From contig CM055895.1 of NCBI GenBank assembly GCA_029582155.1, positions 45,032,578 through 45,096,577 on the forward strand: DNA of 64,000 bases, given 5' to 3'. Below are positions 41,524 through 54,528 of this stretch, one piece after another; position 1 is the stretch's first letter; every line of letters begins with the position of its first letter. A program made the translations under genes and the position numbers. The stretch comes from Panopea generosa. Lineage: Eukaryota; Mollusca; Bivalvia; Adapedonta; Hiatellidae. Under the pieces are notes generated by a model that had not been told where the DNA came from, ran no database searches, and was given only the letters and a program-made list of their open reading frames with translations.

Positions 41524-43000
41524 CATTCATATATCACACTGACCTACTGTGTTTTATATCAAATATTTGCATACAGGGATCGGAATGGACTCGATATTTT
41601 GAATAATGCACAATTTATGATACAGTCTGACATGTCCATCTCAAGCAGTCATTAAAATGAAGAAATTGAAATGGATTTTGAAAACAAGTTGCTTTCTCCC
41701 ATTTCTGCTCATAGAATATATGGGTCTTCCTCATGGAGGAAAACTCTTATCTTCCATGTCACGTGATAGCTTTCTCACATGGCCTGATGAAAATCTGGGA
41801 GTAAATCATTTTTTGTAATCTATTTCTTTATCCACAAATCGTAATCATATACATTTCCATTTTCACGTCTACGAAAATATTTTATAACTTGTTTTTGTCT
41901 TAGGAAACCATAAAAAAGATGGTGGTGTTGCGTCAAAACGTATATATTTATGTCTTGCTTACCTACAAGAAAAACGTCGAAGTAAAAAAATATATTTGAA
42001 GTTAATTATTTAAACAAACAGTGTGCGGAGAGATTAACAGGTGTAATTCTAGTATATACTTTAAGTATGTACTTTAAATTATCCATTTCTTCATACATAT
42101 TAGAAATTTTGGGCATTAAACACGCATTAAAAAAATATCATTTGACAGAGATGAATCGGGAAGAAAAATCCATCATGAGTTCATCCATTTGAGATGGAAA
42201 CATCTCACCCTCTGGGTCAAAATTACAGGTAGAGAACTCGGCAGAGCCTCGTCCCTGCATGTAACTTCGACCCCTCAGTTGAGATATTTCTATCCCACAC
42301 AAATACTCATGGATTCTTATATTCTTACACAGGTTGTATAACAACTTGAACATGAACACTTGCATATAAAATGTGGCTGCTTGAGAAAGGTGCTTGCTTA
42401 TTAAAGGATGAAACCGGAACATCAGATATAAATAGCATTACTACATAAAACAGATGGCTTCTTTAAAACAGTGATCCTAAAAACACAAGTTTTAACATAA
42501 TTTATTAAAAAATGTAATTTAGTATGGTATTTCCTTAAAAGTGAAATTAGAACCTTACTCAAATGTTATTTCTACACATTTTAGTGTATAATGTGCTTTA
42601 ATTTTCGACTTTATTGATACTTGATAAAATGTCACAGGACTATGATCAATTACAGATTTTGAACATAACTTTTATAAGTGATCTGTTAGAAAATTAAATT
42701 GTGGATATTTTAATGTGCTCTATAAATTGACATTGTTGTATTATTTATATTATTATAATTTTGTAGTTATGGAAAGTTTGAAGAGTTAAATGGAAGAAGG
42801 AAATACATATACATTATTAGATTACCATGGTTATCCTAGTGATTATGTTATTTTTACACACACTGCAGGTTAAATGTTGGATTATCCATTTATCAGACTT
42901 TCCATTTTAAAGTGGATACATTTTTGAATTACTGGTACATTTAATCTAATTTTTGTAAAGTACGTTATGATATTGAATAAAAATGTGCTAGCTCATTAAA
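41524..43000 (+). other. PSMD12: PSMD12 3' UTR (predicted)
   Basis: No further coding. A canonical AATAAA lies at 42976-42981, followed about 17 bp later by an A-run where cleavage is likely. No other AATAAA between the stop and this site stood out, so a UTR of about 1.45 kb is inferred. Confidence 0.6.
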
Positions 43001-43365
43001 AAAAAAATTTATCACGAATTCTCAATCATTTGATTTGGTTGCCATCTCCTTTGTGGCTTTACATTTGCACAGGGCGACCATAAAAAATCATTTTATTTCA
43101 TTAAACAATAATACATGTCTTATTTGCTATAAATGGTAGCAATAAGTAAATTGTCTTTGGTCAATATGTCTACTACTATTATATTTGTTACACATGATGT
43201 AAGATAATTTTCTCCCTAAGCTGGTTGCATTTCCTAAGAAAGTTAAAACTTATAGTAGAGAAAATCCAAACTGTTTATTATTTTCATTTGAAATAAATTC
43301 TTTACAAATCTTTTAGTTTGTGTCTTTTTCTAAAATATATTATTTCAGTTCATATACTTTATTTA
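43001..43365. other. intergenic, nothing recognised
   Basis: AT-rich sequence downstream of PSMD12. Confidence 0.5.
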
Positions 43366-43366
43366 A

Positions 43367-43925
43367 TAGCTCAACTATTCGAAGAATAAAAAGAAATACT
43401 CTACTCACCTGGGCGTTGGAGTTGGTGCCTCACCTTGTTAAAGTTTTGTGTGCAAGTCCCTATCTCAGTAACCATGGCACGTATTGACTTGAAACTTTAA
43501 ACAAGATTTCCAAGTCATTAAACTTACTACTTTAAATCAGTTAGATATCTCTTGGATGATTATAATGCAAAATTATTGCCCTTGTTTTGACTTGGAAATT
43601 CTGGTTAAAGTGCAAGTACCATCAAGTCCATATCACACCAACCACTTAATGTATTTGATTGAAATTTTACATATGACTTCGTAATCATGAAACCAACTAA
43701 ATCAAGTGGGATAACTCTAGCCAGTTTTTTTTGCAAATCGTAGCCTTTGTTTGACTTGGAGACATTCTATTAGGTACTTCATACAAGGTATTGCAGTTAT
43801 AAGACCTACTCAATTTAGTAAGATTTGTTTTCTTTGATTTGTCATCTGTCTCAATCAAATTTGTACTCTAGTGACAAACATTCGAATAGTTGATTGTGTT
43901 GTCTAATTAGCAGCTCATGTTTCAA
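43367..43925. mobile_element. ~560-bp repeat with short TIR
   Basis: Left edge tagctcaactattcgaa and right edge ttcgaatagttgattgtg are inverted over about 12 bp. Inside are diverged repeats around cttgaaactttaaac / gattgaaattttacat and aagtcattaaact / gtaatcatgaaacc. A second right-end-like motif (atagtcgagtgtgctgtccc) at about 43988 suggests a neighbouring fragment. Confidence 0.6.
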
Positions 43926-44424
43926 TAATTATCTTCCATTTGGTACTTGTTCCCTAAAAAAACTGTTGTTTTAGAACAGCATTGAAATAGTCGAGTGTGC
44001 TGTCCCTCTGACAGCTCTTGTTAGAAAAAGAAATTGTTTTATGAAACCGTGTATACTATGCCACACAGTTTATCTCAGTTTAAATATAAAAAAAATTAAA
44101 ACCCAAAATATACGCTATATATCTTATATAGATACAAAGCCTTTCATCATAAACAAATAAAATCTGATTGGTTTGGCTTATGAAATTCACCAAAATGTGG
44201 AAATATCATGGCAAGTGGTAAACTAGAAACAAAATTTCCATTCTAGAAATAGAAAATACTTAAATACTGCTTGACAACCTTCACTTCATCATTCAGACAC
44301 TTTCTAAGATGAAACAAACAATATGTAAACCAGTATGATGATTCAAATTGAAATCAAAATAAAATCATCTTACTCATTTGAGACGTTGAAAAACATAGCA
44401 GTTTTAAGCAGGAAAGCTATTTAT

Positions 44425-45015
44425 ATGCCCCCCAAATATTTTATGTGTGGCATATAGTAATCACATGTCCGTATGTCCTTCCGCCTGGTATTTCGTGTCC
44501 GGCCTGTAACTTGGTCATGCATAGATGGATTTTGTTAAAACTTTCTACAAATGATCAAAATAACATGACGACATGTCGCGCGTAGCACCCATACTCCCAC
44601 ATCAAAGGTCAAGGTTGCAATTTAACTTTGACGACACTTTTAGTTTGCTTCAGATTTCATGTCTGGCCTGTTACTTAGTCACTAATGGATAAATTTCAAA
44701 AACACTTGGCTCAATTCACCATCATGACATGACGATGTGTCATGTGTAAAACCCACACCCATACCTTAAAGATCAATGTCACACTTTGAGTTTGTTTGAC
44801 AACACTTTGAGTCTTGTGTTAGATTTCGTGTCTGGCCTGTAACATTTTCATACATAGTTCTTGCTAAAAATGATCAACATATGGCGACTTGTCACGCATA
44901 ACACCTAGACTCCCACTTCAAAGGTCAAAGTCACAATTAAACTTTGTTTGACAACACTTTAGGTTTGTTTGAGATTTCATGTCCGGCCTGTAACTTTGTC
45001 ACCGATGCCATCGAT
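44425..45015. repeat. ~150-170-bp degenerate tandem repeat, four units
   Basis: Units carry gatttcgtgtctggcctgta, acttggtcatgcatag and tcaaaggtcaaggtcaca-type blocks near 44488, 44654, 44823 and 44969. It starts after tatgccccccaaat, a motif like the terminus of the 4546-5735 family. Confidence 0.8.
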
Positions 45016-46480
45016 GGCATAAACTGACACTAATTATTCAAATAAACAAATATAAAACCCAGTGCTTAATAAACTGAACTACTTAATTAATTTCACGACC
45101 CATTTAATATAATTGCTATATCATGTGCCCTAATTCTCAGGTGGACTAGAAAATGTACTTGTGATGCTTTCAAGAACATAGGTTTAATGACCATGTAGAA
45201 TATGTGTTTCTTGTCTGACTCGGTGCGTATTAAACTGAATGCGTTAGACAAGTTCACGACACAACTAATATAACAGATAAATGTACTGATTCACATATTT
45301 CGTCTCAGGTGGACTGGAAATGTACTTGTGCTATACTCTAGAATAAAGGTTAACAACCATGCTATGTCTAAAGAACACTTAATTATAAGTAAGTGCATTT
45401 GCAAAAATAAGAAAAGTAAAAGAGAGTGACTTTAATTATCCTCATAAACAAATTAGTCCTCGTTAAAAAATGTTATATTTTTTTATTCTTAAAGGACTGA
45501 GATCACAAACACCCAAAAATGGCTTTGTAAAATGCAACTAAATTAAACCTTACTTATTTTAATTATACTGAATTCTTTTAAAAATATGTAAATTTTGTTT
45601 TTCAATAATACATGTACATTTTTCGCTTAAAAGAATATCATTTAAGTGCACAATGTTCATGTACAGCGAACATATGCAATTTTCCTACATTTAAGCTATT
45701 TTAGGTAGATATATCATGGTTTTAGCAATGGAGACACGCTTGCAACAAGACAATATATATTGTTTGGAGTGTACCAGGCAATTATCAGAATAAATATCTT
45801 TGTTTGGCAAGAATGCCTTCTTAATTAAAAACCTATATAAAGGACAAAAATACATTAGGTCACAATTAGGGGGAAAATCAGCATTTTCCTCAATTTTAAC
45901 CATCTTCCGAGTTATTCTATGAAAAGAAAAACTTTTAAATATAAAATATAAGTTATACATATCTTAAATGGATAAATCATATTTAATACAAATACACACA
46001 GCTTTGCTGAAAAATAAGAATATAAAAGTAATGCATTTTACAGGGCCGATATTGGGTTTCGCGAAACTTGGTCCTTTGTGAAAATCACGATTTTATCCAA
46101 AATTAAAAAAATCATATTTTCCGGTGACACATGGCATGTCCACAAAAAAGATAATAATAGACTCAGATTCATTGAGTTGATTCATGAGGGATCATTATGA
46201 AATAATTGAAGCAAACCAGCGTGTAACTTGTATTCAGATAGCCATTTCTTTCCGCCAACAGAAGGTCAAAATATAAGTAGGGTTTAAAGAGTCAGATCAA
46301 TTATTGTTCTCTCCAGAAAGAAAAATATAAGTGTTGTGTGGGGGTGGGGGAAGACTCAGTTGATCTTTTCTCTCCCCCCCCCCCACCCGCCCCCCACCAG
46401 AAAGTCAAAATATAATTTGGGGTGGGGGAAAGAATCAGCTAACCAATTCTTTCTTTCCAACCCACATTTTTGTTTGAAAT
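45016..46480. other. intergenic, no gene seen
   Basis: Two related stretches with ggtggactagaaa / ggtggactggaaa and tgtacttgtg (45135-45190 and 45310-45365) suggest an old duplication of about 170 bp. C-runs at 46371-46383. The 89-codon minus-strand frame at 45691 has no homology. Confidence 0.5.
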
Positions 46481-46481
46481 G

Positions 46482-46725
46482 TATTCATTCATTCATTCAT
46501 TCATTCATTCATTCATTCATTTATTTGTGCAAAGCATTCATTCAATCCATTAATTAATTAATTAATTAATTAATTAATTAATTAATTAATTAATTAATTA
46601 ATTAATTCAGTCATTGATTCTTTTATTCATTTGATTGATTGATTCTTTCATTCATTCATTCATTCATTCATTTATTCATTCATTTATTCATTAAGTACAT
46701 TAATTCATTCATTCATTAATTTATT
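46482..46725. repeat. (ATTC)n and (TTAA)n tetranucleotide microsatellites
   Basis: (ATTC)n at 46482-46520, (TTAA/ATTA)n at 46549-46606, and imperfect (CATT)n at 46640-46720. Confidence 0.95.
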
Positions 46726-47137
46726 CGTTCTTACAAGTAAACAGAAGTTATCAAATTGTGACCTATCCATACTGGTACAGCTGGCGTGCAATAAGGTGAG
46801 CCATTACCCCGACCCCATTATCCCGACCCCAAGTCTAATTACAGATTGTTTTATGACAGCTAATCATCAACATATCAAAACATATAAACAAATCATGCGC
46901 TGAAAAACATATATATGAAATAACAAAGGAAACGTAATTATATACACATATGTTTTTATACTTTACATACATTGTATGGTTAGACTGAGAGTGAAAAACA
47001 AAAATCAAATGGATTTTGTTGAAATGGAGATGGAACGTAACACGTATATTTACAATTAAACATTAATCTGTGTTTTGATTAAAAAGTGCTTGTCTCATTT
47101 GAAAGGCTTAATTCACATATGTTGCTAGTTCCCTGAG
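46726..47137. other. intergenic or LINE 3' flank
   Basis: Unassigned sequence next to the minus-strand LINE's 3' end. No poly(A) or repeat tail was identified. Confidence 0.4.
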
Positions 47138-50100
47138 TTACCTCGTGTTTCGTGTATTTAATAGTTCCACACACTTAAATATACTTATGTTTCTTCTGTA
47201 GTATGTAGGTTTGTATAGTAGTCTGATTTCTCTATAAACATCGCATTTTAAAACGAAATGAAACTCGTCTTCAATATCGCTGGATGTACATAACATACAA
47301 ACACGTTCATTCCTTGGGATCACTGGACAACAATGTCTACTCTGTTCAATTCTTAAATTATGTGAATTTAATCTCAATTTTGTTAAAGCTTGTCTATTCT
47401 TCTGTTTCAGTATTTTATCCAAGTAATGCTCAGATTCAAAGTTTGTCTTTATGTTTCTATATAATGACAACGACGAAAATATTTGCATACCTTCTCTCCT
47501 ATTTGATATATATATAGTTGTCTTTAAGTCGCAGTTTAAACACAGGTAAAAACGCATTTAACAGTACTGAGTCGGGAAACTTCCATACCCCTCAAAAAAA
47601 CATTTAATTGTAAAATATATTTAATTTTTAAGACCCAGTTAACTAGAGCCTGTGACATTCTTGCACACAATTCTTTATATTCCTGATATAAAATGCAGTT
47701 ATTTTCTCTACTCCTATTAGCTTAAACCAATATTTCACAATTTACACTTTCTGTTGACAGACAGTGGTACACTTCCGGTTTCGCCATATATGGCTAAATC
47801 ACATTTTGAGGGTTTCACACCTAGTACCCATTTGCAAATTTTTTATGTACGCGCTCAATGTTTTGTGCTGCAACAAACCCACATACCTCACTTGAGTAAC
47901 ACAATACAGGTCCAACAAAAGCATCAAATAAATAAACAATACATTAACTGGCGCCTTGACCTTTCTTGCCATGGACAATAGACAGCTCATCGACTTAAAT
48001 GACCCTCCACTCGAAATTTTTAATCCGAGATAATTGAAACAGTTTACAATTTTAATCACCTTACCAGCGTATGTCAACAATTCAATTCGTGCAAGTTGTC
48101 CACTCTTCCTGAAAATAAGAACTTTAGTTTTGTCATTGTTATCGGTTAAACTACAGTCTTCGCAATAGTGTTCTAGTTTATTCAACGACGACTGAAGTCC
48201 CTCGGCGGTTTCAGATAGCAAAAATGCATCATATGCAAAACAGAGCGGGTAAATTTGTAGTTGATCAAGCGTTTTGCCCTCTAACGTGTTTTCTTGAAGT
48301 TTATTTTCCAAATCGTTCAAGAAGTTTGAAAATAAATTTGGACTACTTATATTCCCTTGGAATAACCAAATCTTGCTCTCGAAGAAGTCTGACAATGTAT
48401 TTCCGATTTTGACGTGCGATTTCACCACTCTATACATCGACCGCAATACTTTTAATAGCTTGCCATCAATTCCAGTTTTTATTTATTTATAGAATAGTCC
48501 ATTTCTGTATATCGAATCATACGCCAAGCGAAAATCAATGAACACTGTTTATAATTTTTTACCATCTTGTAGATATTTTTCAATTAGTGAGTGTAATATG
48601 AATACAGCATCTGTGGTACTGTGTTTAGCTTTGGAACAAAATTGTGAATCTGATATTATACTGTTCTTATCTGTCCATCTCTTTTAATCGTTCGTTTATC
48701 ACACTTGTAAATAATTTGGCTAAGCAGTTTGTTAATGTAATTCCCCTATAGTTGTTTGGGTTGTCGCGTGCTCCTTGTTTATATATGGAGACGACACTTC
48801 CTTCGAACCACGCTTTTGGAAATGTTAATGAGTCAAGTATACGGTTAAAAAGATGTGTTGCTGGGTTTATAATTATGTCAATTAGATATTCATTGATAAT
48901 TGAATCTATTGCACCTGCCTTATTTTTCTTAAGATGTTTGGCTATTTTGAGTATTTCCTCTGGCGTAATTTGTCTATCAAGTTATGTTACTTCGAATTTA
49001 ATAAAAGATGGACAGCGATTAGGATGGACCGAAGTCGCTTTTATGGTAAAGATGTAATAACAAAACACCAAGTAAGTTGTGATGGGCATTTTAATTGAAA
49101 ATGCCGGGAATAACATTATCTAATTCCAGAAGAGAAACATTAAATACCAATACATGTACATATATATATATATATATATATACACATCAAAACATATCTA
49201 GGGCATGCAAAATCGCCAGATATAAATAAAAACAAGAGAGGACATAGGTTCTGAAATAACTAAACTAAGTAAAACTGAAAGCAAAGAAAATTAAAATTAA
49301 TAAAATTGTCAAAAAACAATTACAAAATTAATGAGGAAGTAGGGTGGCGGTGGGTAAAATCAAAAAGCCACGTCAGCCTCCCTCTAGCTTACGGGTAGAA
49401 CTTGGTAAGACTAGTACCTCACTCTACTTAAAACTGGGTAAGCGTTCTATGCACGGGTACCAGTAATACATTAAGAGCCGAATATTATTTAGTAATTTAC
49501 CGGCCGAAACAGAATATAAATCCTCATACATAAAAACCTTTATCTTTCTTATAAACTTCATTTCATCAAACGTAAGAGTTGTCTCCATTCGTGCATCAAA
49601 ATCATTAAGGTGTAAACCCACCATTGATTTTTGTTCTTTATTCTATAGTAAATAATAAAAGTTTGAAGGCTTGTCATTCATAGAGAGACCCAAATTAAAG
49701 GAGTGAAACTTACAGTTTACTGTTTGCCAACCTCTGCACTATCAAAATATGATGAGAAAAGTAGGGGTCATGTGTCATATAAGAGATTTTTTTCTGTTCA
49801 GTGTGTACACTGGTGACAAAGTGAAAGTAGGCTTCCGAAATCATGTATTCATACCCCAATTTCCAAGCATCAATTTTTTTCTTCTAAATTCACAATTCAA
49901 ACATGACAATGCTATCAAAATACACCAATAATGCCATTCAATTAAAAAAATGAGCATTAAAATAAGGAAAATGCATTTTTAAAGAAGAAGAAACGATGAT
50001 TATTTATAACCGCCATTATGCGACTACCCCACGGAAGCACTTCCTTTTTGCAATGGTGGTACTATGCCTTAAGAAATGATTCCACATGATCATATTTTAT

Positions 50101-50460
50101 CTCATTGATTTCACTCGTAAGAAGCTTAAAATGTGCCGAGAAGTCATCTATTGATATATTGCTATTGTTATCTTTTTTAGCACTTTTAGATAATTTCCAG
50201 AATTCTGTTGGCCTTTTGTGTCTCATATTGTTCATGTCCCGACATCTTTTCATATTATATTGTTGTTTATATCTTCTACATATTTTTTATATATATTCTT
50301 TTATGCGATAAGAATAACATTCTGATTTCATCATTTTTCTGGCAGTTATATCTCTGTAGAGCCTCGATATTCGCAGCTCTCTTACACTTTAAAGTCTTCA
50401 TTAAACCCTTCTGATCACTATGACTTGTATTGTTAAAGGAACACTGATTTATTTTCCGTG
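47138..50460 (-). mobile_element. broken non-LTR retrotransposon (LINE), reverse-transcriptase ORF relic, interrupted
   Basis: Read on the minus strand, fragments appear in LINE order. Near 50062-50253 a connecting segment contains FWKLSKS and an SIDDFSAHFK stretch. Near 48740-48830 an RT block contains SVVSIYKQGARDNPNNYRGI. Motif A is FIDFRLAYDSI at about 48500. At 47799-48446 the RT palm has SPNLFSNFLNDL, and the catalytic FADD-type box is altered to FAYD. At 47138-47557 the C-terminus has RICxLC-type CMLC, DIEDEFHFVLKC and a basic tail. Stop codons and frameshifts separate all blocks, so it is dead. The frame is absent between about 49060 and 50060, where other DNA intervenes. Confidence 0.88.
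49061..50060. other. ~1-kb insertion or unrelated segment within the LINE
   Basis: No LINE motifs are seen between the flanking LINE blocks. Left edge has gggcattttaattgaaaatgcc, itself a small palindrome; right edge near 49930-49975 is A-rich with atgccattcaatt. Holds (TA)12 at 49159-49182. The exact ends and type are not resolved. Confidence 0.45.
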
Positions 50461-51050
50461 TTTTTTAAAGACCCCAAATCTAATTACAGTACTCACTTCC
50501 TTGTAAATATACATACTTGTGTTGATCTCTACCTGTAGTCGTGATCAATATCGGGTTCTTGGACATTGACAGAGTGTCAAGTATTTAATTACATTGTTCT
50601 CTAATGAGCCGATTATACTGCACCTACCAATACCTTCAAGAACAATAATAGAACTTAATTTATTTATTTCATAACCGGCATTCTGTTGCCATGTTCGTTA
50701 GTGTTTTGTTTCATTTGACACGTGTGAATTATGCATCGCTTGTTTCAATTCCAACCTCATTAGCAAGAACATATTTGTTTAAATAGACGGAGATTTTAAA
50801 TATCATCATTAAACCGTCCATTCCGGATGAAATCCAATATATACGACTCTGCTATTTCCTTTCCTAATTGCGTTTTGTGAACAAAATAAACTCGGCAAAA
50901 AGGTTCTGAACAAAGAGATATGCTCACTAATATTTCTGCCTATTGGTTATGGAATAAAAAATAAGTTTACTATTCAGTAAGAAACATTCATTGCAGTTAT
51001 TTCTGTAAAAATATCACAAATACCAATTGCCATTTTCATGATAAAATACT
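50461..51050. other. intergenic, nothing recognised
   Basis: AT-rich, upstream flank of the LINE relic on the minus strand. Confidence 0.45.
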
Positions 51051-51053
51051 AAA

Positions 51054-51640
51054 TTGTCCTATGGATATACTGGCAAAATTTGCAATTTCAGCACACCAAC
51101 TGTGCGCGGTAACCCTTATGGACAGGTACATCAATGGAACTGTGTACACCATGTAACTGTGCGCAGAAACCCTTATGGACAGGTACACCAATGGACTTTT
51201 TTAATATCTCATGTCAGCCCATACGAAGCCAAGCGCAATATGAAGCATCCGTGCCCCATATTTCAGGACGACAATGCCCGATCTCACAGAGCGCGCATTG
51301 TGTAAGATTTACTTCAGAATAATGGTGAACATATTGATTGACCGGCAATGTCACCAGCTTGATCGTACATTGAGTGTATGTGGGATGTACTAGGTCGTGC
51401 TGTTGCCGGACACTTCAATGCATAAACGACGTTAGCAGTTCTGGAATACCATCTGAAGACGGAATTGCATCAGATCCGACAAGCGACCATGTGGAAACTT
51501 GTCTATTCCATAAGGAACTGGTACGTATCGTGGTGAAAACCTACAGCGTCTCGTCCAATATGGTTTTCACCACAATAAGGACTCGTACAATATATTCCCA
51601 TATTGTACAAAACACCGTAAAATTACCTTATAATGTATGA
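51054..51640 (+). pseudogene. Tc1/mariner-type transposase relic
   Basis: The plus-strand frame contains FQDDNARSHRARIV, the box with the second catalytic Asp (usual form QQDNAPCHRA). After 33 intervening residues in the same frame comes IECMWDVLGRAV, the box with the catalytic Glu, close to the DD34E spacing of Tc1. Three in-frame stops lie in this stretch, and a 57-bp duplication (copies at 51101 and 51158) disrupts the region before the Asp box. No N-terminal DNA-binding domain or TIRs were recognised. Confidence 0.85.
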
Positions 51641-53215
51641 CATCAGATTCATTAGGAGAACCTACGTCTGAATATTGGGCAACACAGTATGATTTTAGAA
51701 GAACGAATCGTTGTACATGTGTACACCATGGTTAAAAGTTTGCAACGTGATATGACTTTGTTTCCATTGAATTATTGATGTGAAATACGGGATCCGTTAT
51801 TCAGACTTTACGCAGTCTATCAATTATTCTGGTAACCTTTGGCTGTGGGTTTTATGGATGCATCTTAATTGCTGGGATCAAATTCAGGGAAATATATCAA
51901 CAGAATAGCTTTAAATGTATTGAACAATAAAATAGTAATTAAACTGGAAACAATGCACTAAAATACTGCGTGACTACATTCGCATCGTCATTCGGACTTT
52001 CTTGAATGAAACAATTTATATTACGTCTAAAGTCGTACAACGGATCAAATTGAAATCAAAATAAAATCACGTTGCTCATTAAATACGTCACAAAATATGG
52101 TGCAATTTTAAGAGGGAAATCTATTTTAGTCTAACCTAGGTGGGTAGTCCATGTTAGGAATGTTAGGAAATATTTTATCAATTTACTAATTTGGCATGTT
52201 TATATAGATATCCTTTTGGCACTACGGGATCAGTGAGTATATATATGTATGATATATTGAATAAAACAACTGTGTTAAGCCAATTTCAAAATTTTGAAAA
52301 ATCCTGATATACCCCTTTAATGTTTCACTACACGGTTGCTACCCTATTTGTAACGGTAGCAAGCTTTTTTTTGTATTTAAAAATAGTCCTAAGTAATTTG
52401 GTTTGAAATATTTTCAAATGTTACCTAGGAGTTGTGATTTCTTTCTGTAGATATAAATCAAAAGCTGGCATAGCATACATTGCAATAAGGCACCACTGGT
52501 GTTAAAAAAGTGACTTGTGTCGGATTTTAGCAGATGAATGTATTTATTAGCATTTATGGACTTCTTTTCTTTCATAAATATATTAGGGTGTCACTTCAAA
52601 ACAAACCACGTTTGTCAACGTACCAGTTACTGTGAAGTTTAATGTGCGGAAACAATACTGCATAAAAAAAAACCTCTTGAAATAATATGTGGAAATCTCT
52701 TTACCGTGGAAATCCTAGATACTATTTTACAAAGAACAAAAAACAAAATTCAACTGTGTAGTGAGACCTAACTCTCGCTAATTTATGAGATGAGTTATAA
52801 AAAAAATCAATGCAGCTTTTATTATTATGTAATTATTCGTTACTTTAACATGTTTTTCGAAATAGTAAATCAGAAGTAATAGGTACCACTCCAGCAGACG
52901 GTGATCCTTGATTTGAAATATCTTTGCACTGTCTACCACCTGACAACATGGTTGTCTACCACCTGACAACGTGGTTGTTCATTGACTTACATCTTAGTAC
53001 TGTGAACCGACAGCAGTGTACTACCTCAAGCATATTTCCTTTTCCTTCCACTTAACAACACGTGCACAGCAAAGATGACATATTGTAGAGTGATTGCTTT
53101 TAAGATTAGGTGATTACAATCCATGATGGCTGTAGCGGAAATATGCCTATATCTTGGATATATGGATGAATGGTTAACTCGGGATGTGCATACCGTAGTA
53201 AACTATTTTAGAGCT
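51641..53215. other. intergenic, no gene seen
   Basis: AT-rich. One short direct duplication (tgtctaccacctgacaac) at 52930-52968. No exon supported. Confidence 0.5.
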
Positions 53216-53219
53216 GGTG

Positions 53220-53985
53220 ATGTTGACTTGCCTGGTTTTTGTAGTTTGTGTATAGTTTCCACCATATGACTTGCCTAGTTTTTGTAGCTTGTGTATTGTT
53301 TCACCATCTAGATGGTCCTATATGACTTGCCTGGTTTTTGTAGTTTGTGTATTGTTTCACCATCTAGATGGTCCTATATGACTTGTCTAGTTTTTTGTAG
53401 TTTGTGTATTGTTTCACCATCTGGGGGGTTCTATATGACTTGTCTAGTTTTTGCAGCTTGTGTTTTGTTTCATCATCTAGGGGGTCCTGTTTGACTTGCC
53501 TGGTTTTTGTAGTTTGTGTATTGTTTCACCATCTGGGGGGTTCTATATGACTTGTCTAGTTTTTGTAGCTTGTGTATTGTTTCATCATCTAGGGGGTCCT
53601 GTTTGACTTGCCTGGTTTTTGTAGTTTGTGTATTGTTTCACCATCTAGATGGTCCTATATGACTTGTCTAGTTTTTTGTAGTTTGTGTATTGTTTCACCA
53701 TCTGGGGGGTTCTATATGACTTGTCTAGTTTTTGTAGCTTGTGTATTGTTTCATCATCTAGGGGGTCCTGTTTGACTTGCCTGGTTTTTGTAGTTTGTGT
53801 ATTGTTTCACCATCTAAGGGGTCCTATATGACTTGCCTGTTTTTTGTAGTTTGTGTATTGTTTCATCATCTAGGGGGTCCTGTTTGACTTGCGTGGTTTT
53901 TGTAGTTTGTGTATTGTTTCACCATCTAAGGGGTCCTATATGACTTGCCTGGTTTTTGTAGTTTGTGTATTGTTTCACCATCCTA
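53220..53985. repeat. ~56-57-bp tandem array, about 13 units
   Basis: Unit: tatatgacttgcctgg, tttttgtagtttgtgtattg, tttcaccatct and a variable ctagatggtcc / ggggggttc end. Variant types recur in an ordered way (A-B-C-A-B-C near 53390-53780), so a higher-order period of about 230 bp is likely. Ends abruptly at ttcaccatcc. Confidence 0.93.
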
Positions 53986-54204
53986 TATTAAATTGGGTGT
54001 AATAAGGGCCTGTAATAATGAAATGATAAAAACAGACAGCAAACATATTATGAAAAGAATTTACGCAACGTATAAACTGGAAAACGAATATATGGTTATG
54101 GATAGAAATCAATTGTTCATTGAATGAATAGAAGTGCATAAGTTTACACTAGAAATTATATAGACAATTTCTATATAAGTCTTTGGCATACACGATAAAA
54201 ATGC

Positions 54205-54305
54205 AATACAGTCAGACCTGTGTAAGTGGTCACCTCTATTAAACAGCCACTTGTATTAGACAGCCACACTTACTATTTCCCATTCCTATGCTTCCGAAGA
54301 CAAAT
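54205..54305 (+). repeat. dispersed repeat shared with 33070-33195
   Basis: Second copy of the family; same order of blocks, moderately diverged. Confidence 0.7.
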
Positions 54306-54528
54306 AACTATTTTTTCCCTTTGTTACAATGATTTATAATAATGAAACACAATGAGGGATACATGTATGCTAAATAACAGGAAATAATTAAGTACAAAAT
54401 TAAAGTAGTTCCCGTCGTTCTTGTCGGATTTTTTGACATCTCGCATAAATTAACAAAAATCTGTACACATTTACTATGAAGTATCAGCTTTCGTTTTAGC
54501 TTTGTTTTTTTTATAATATAATTCCGCG

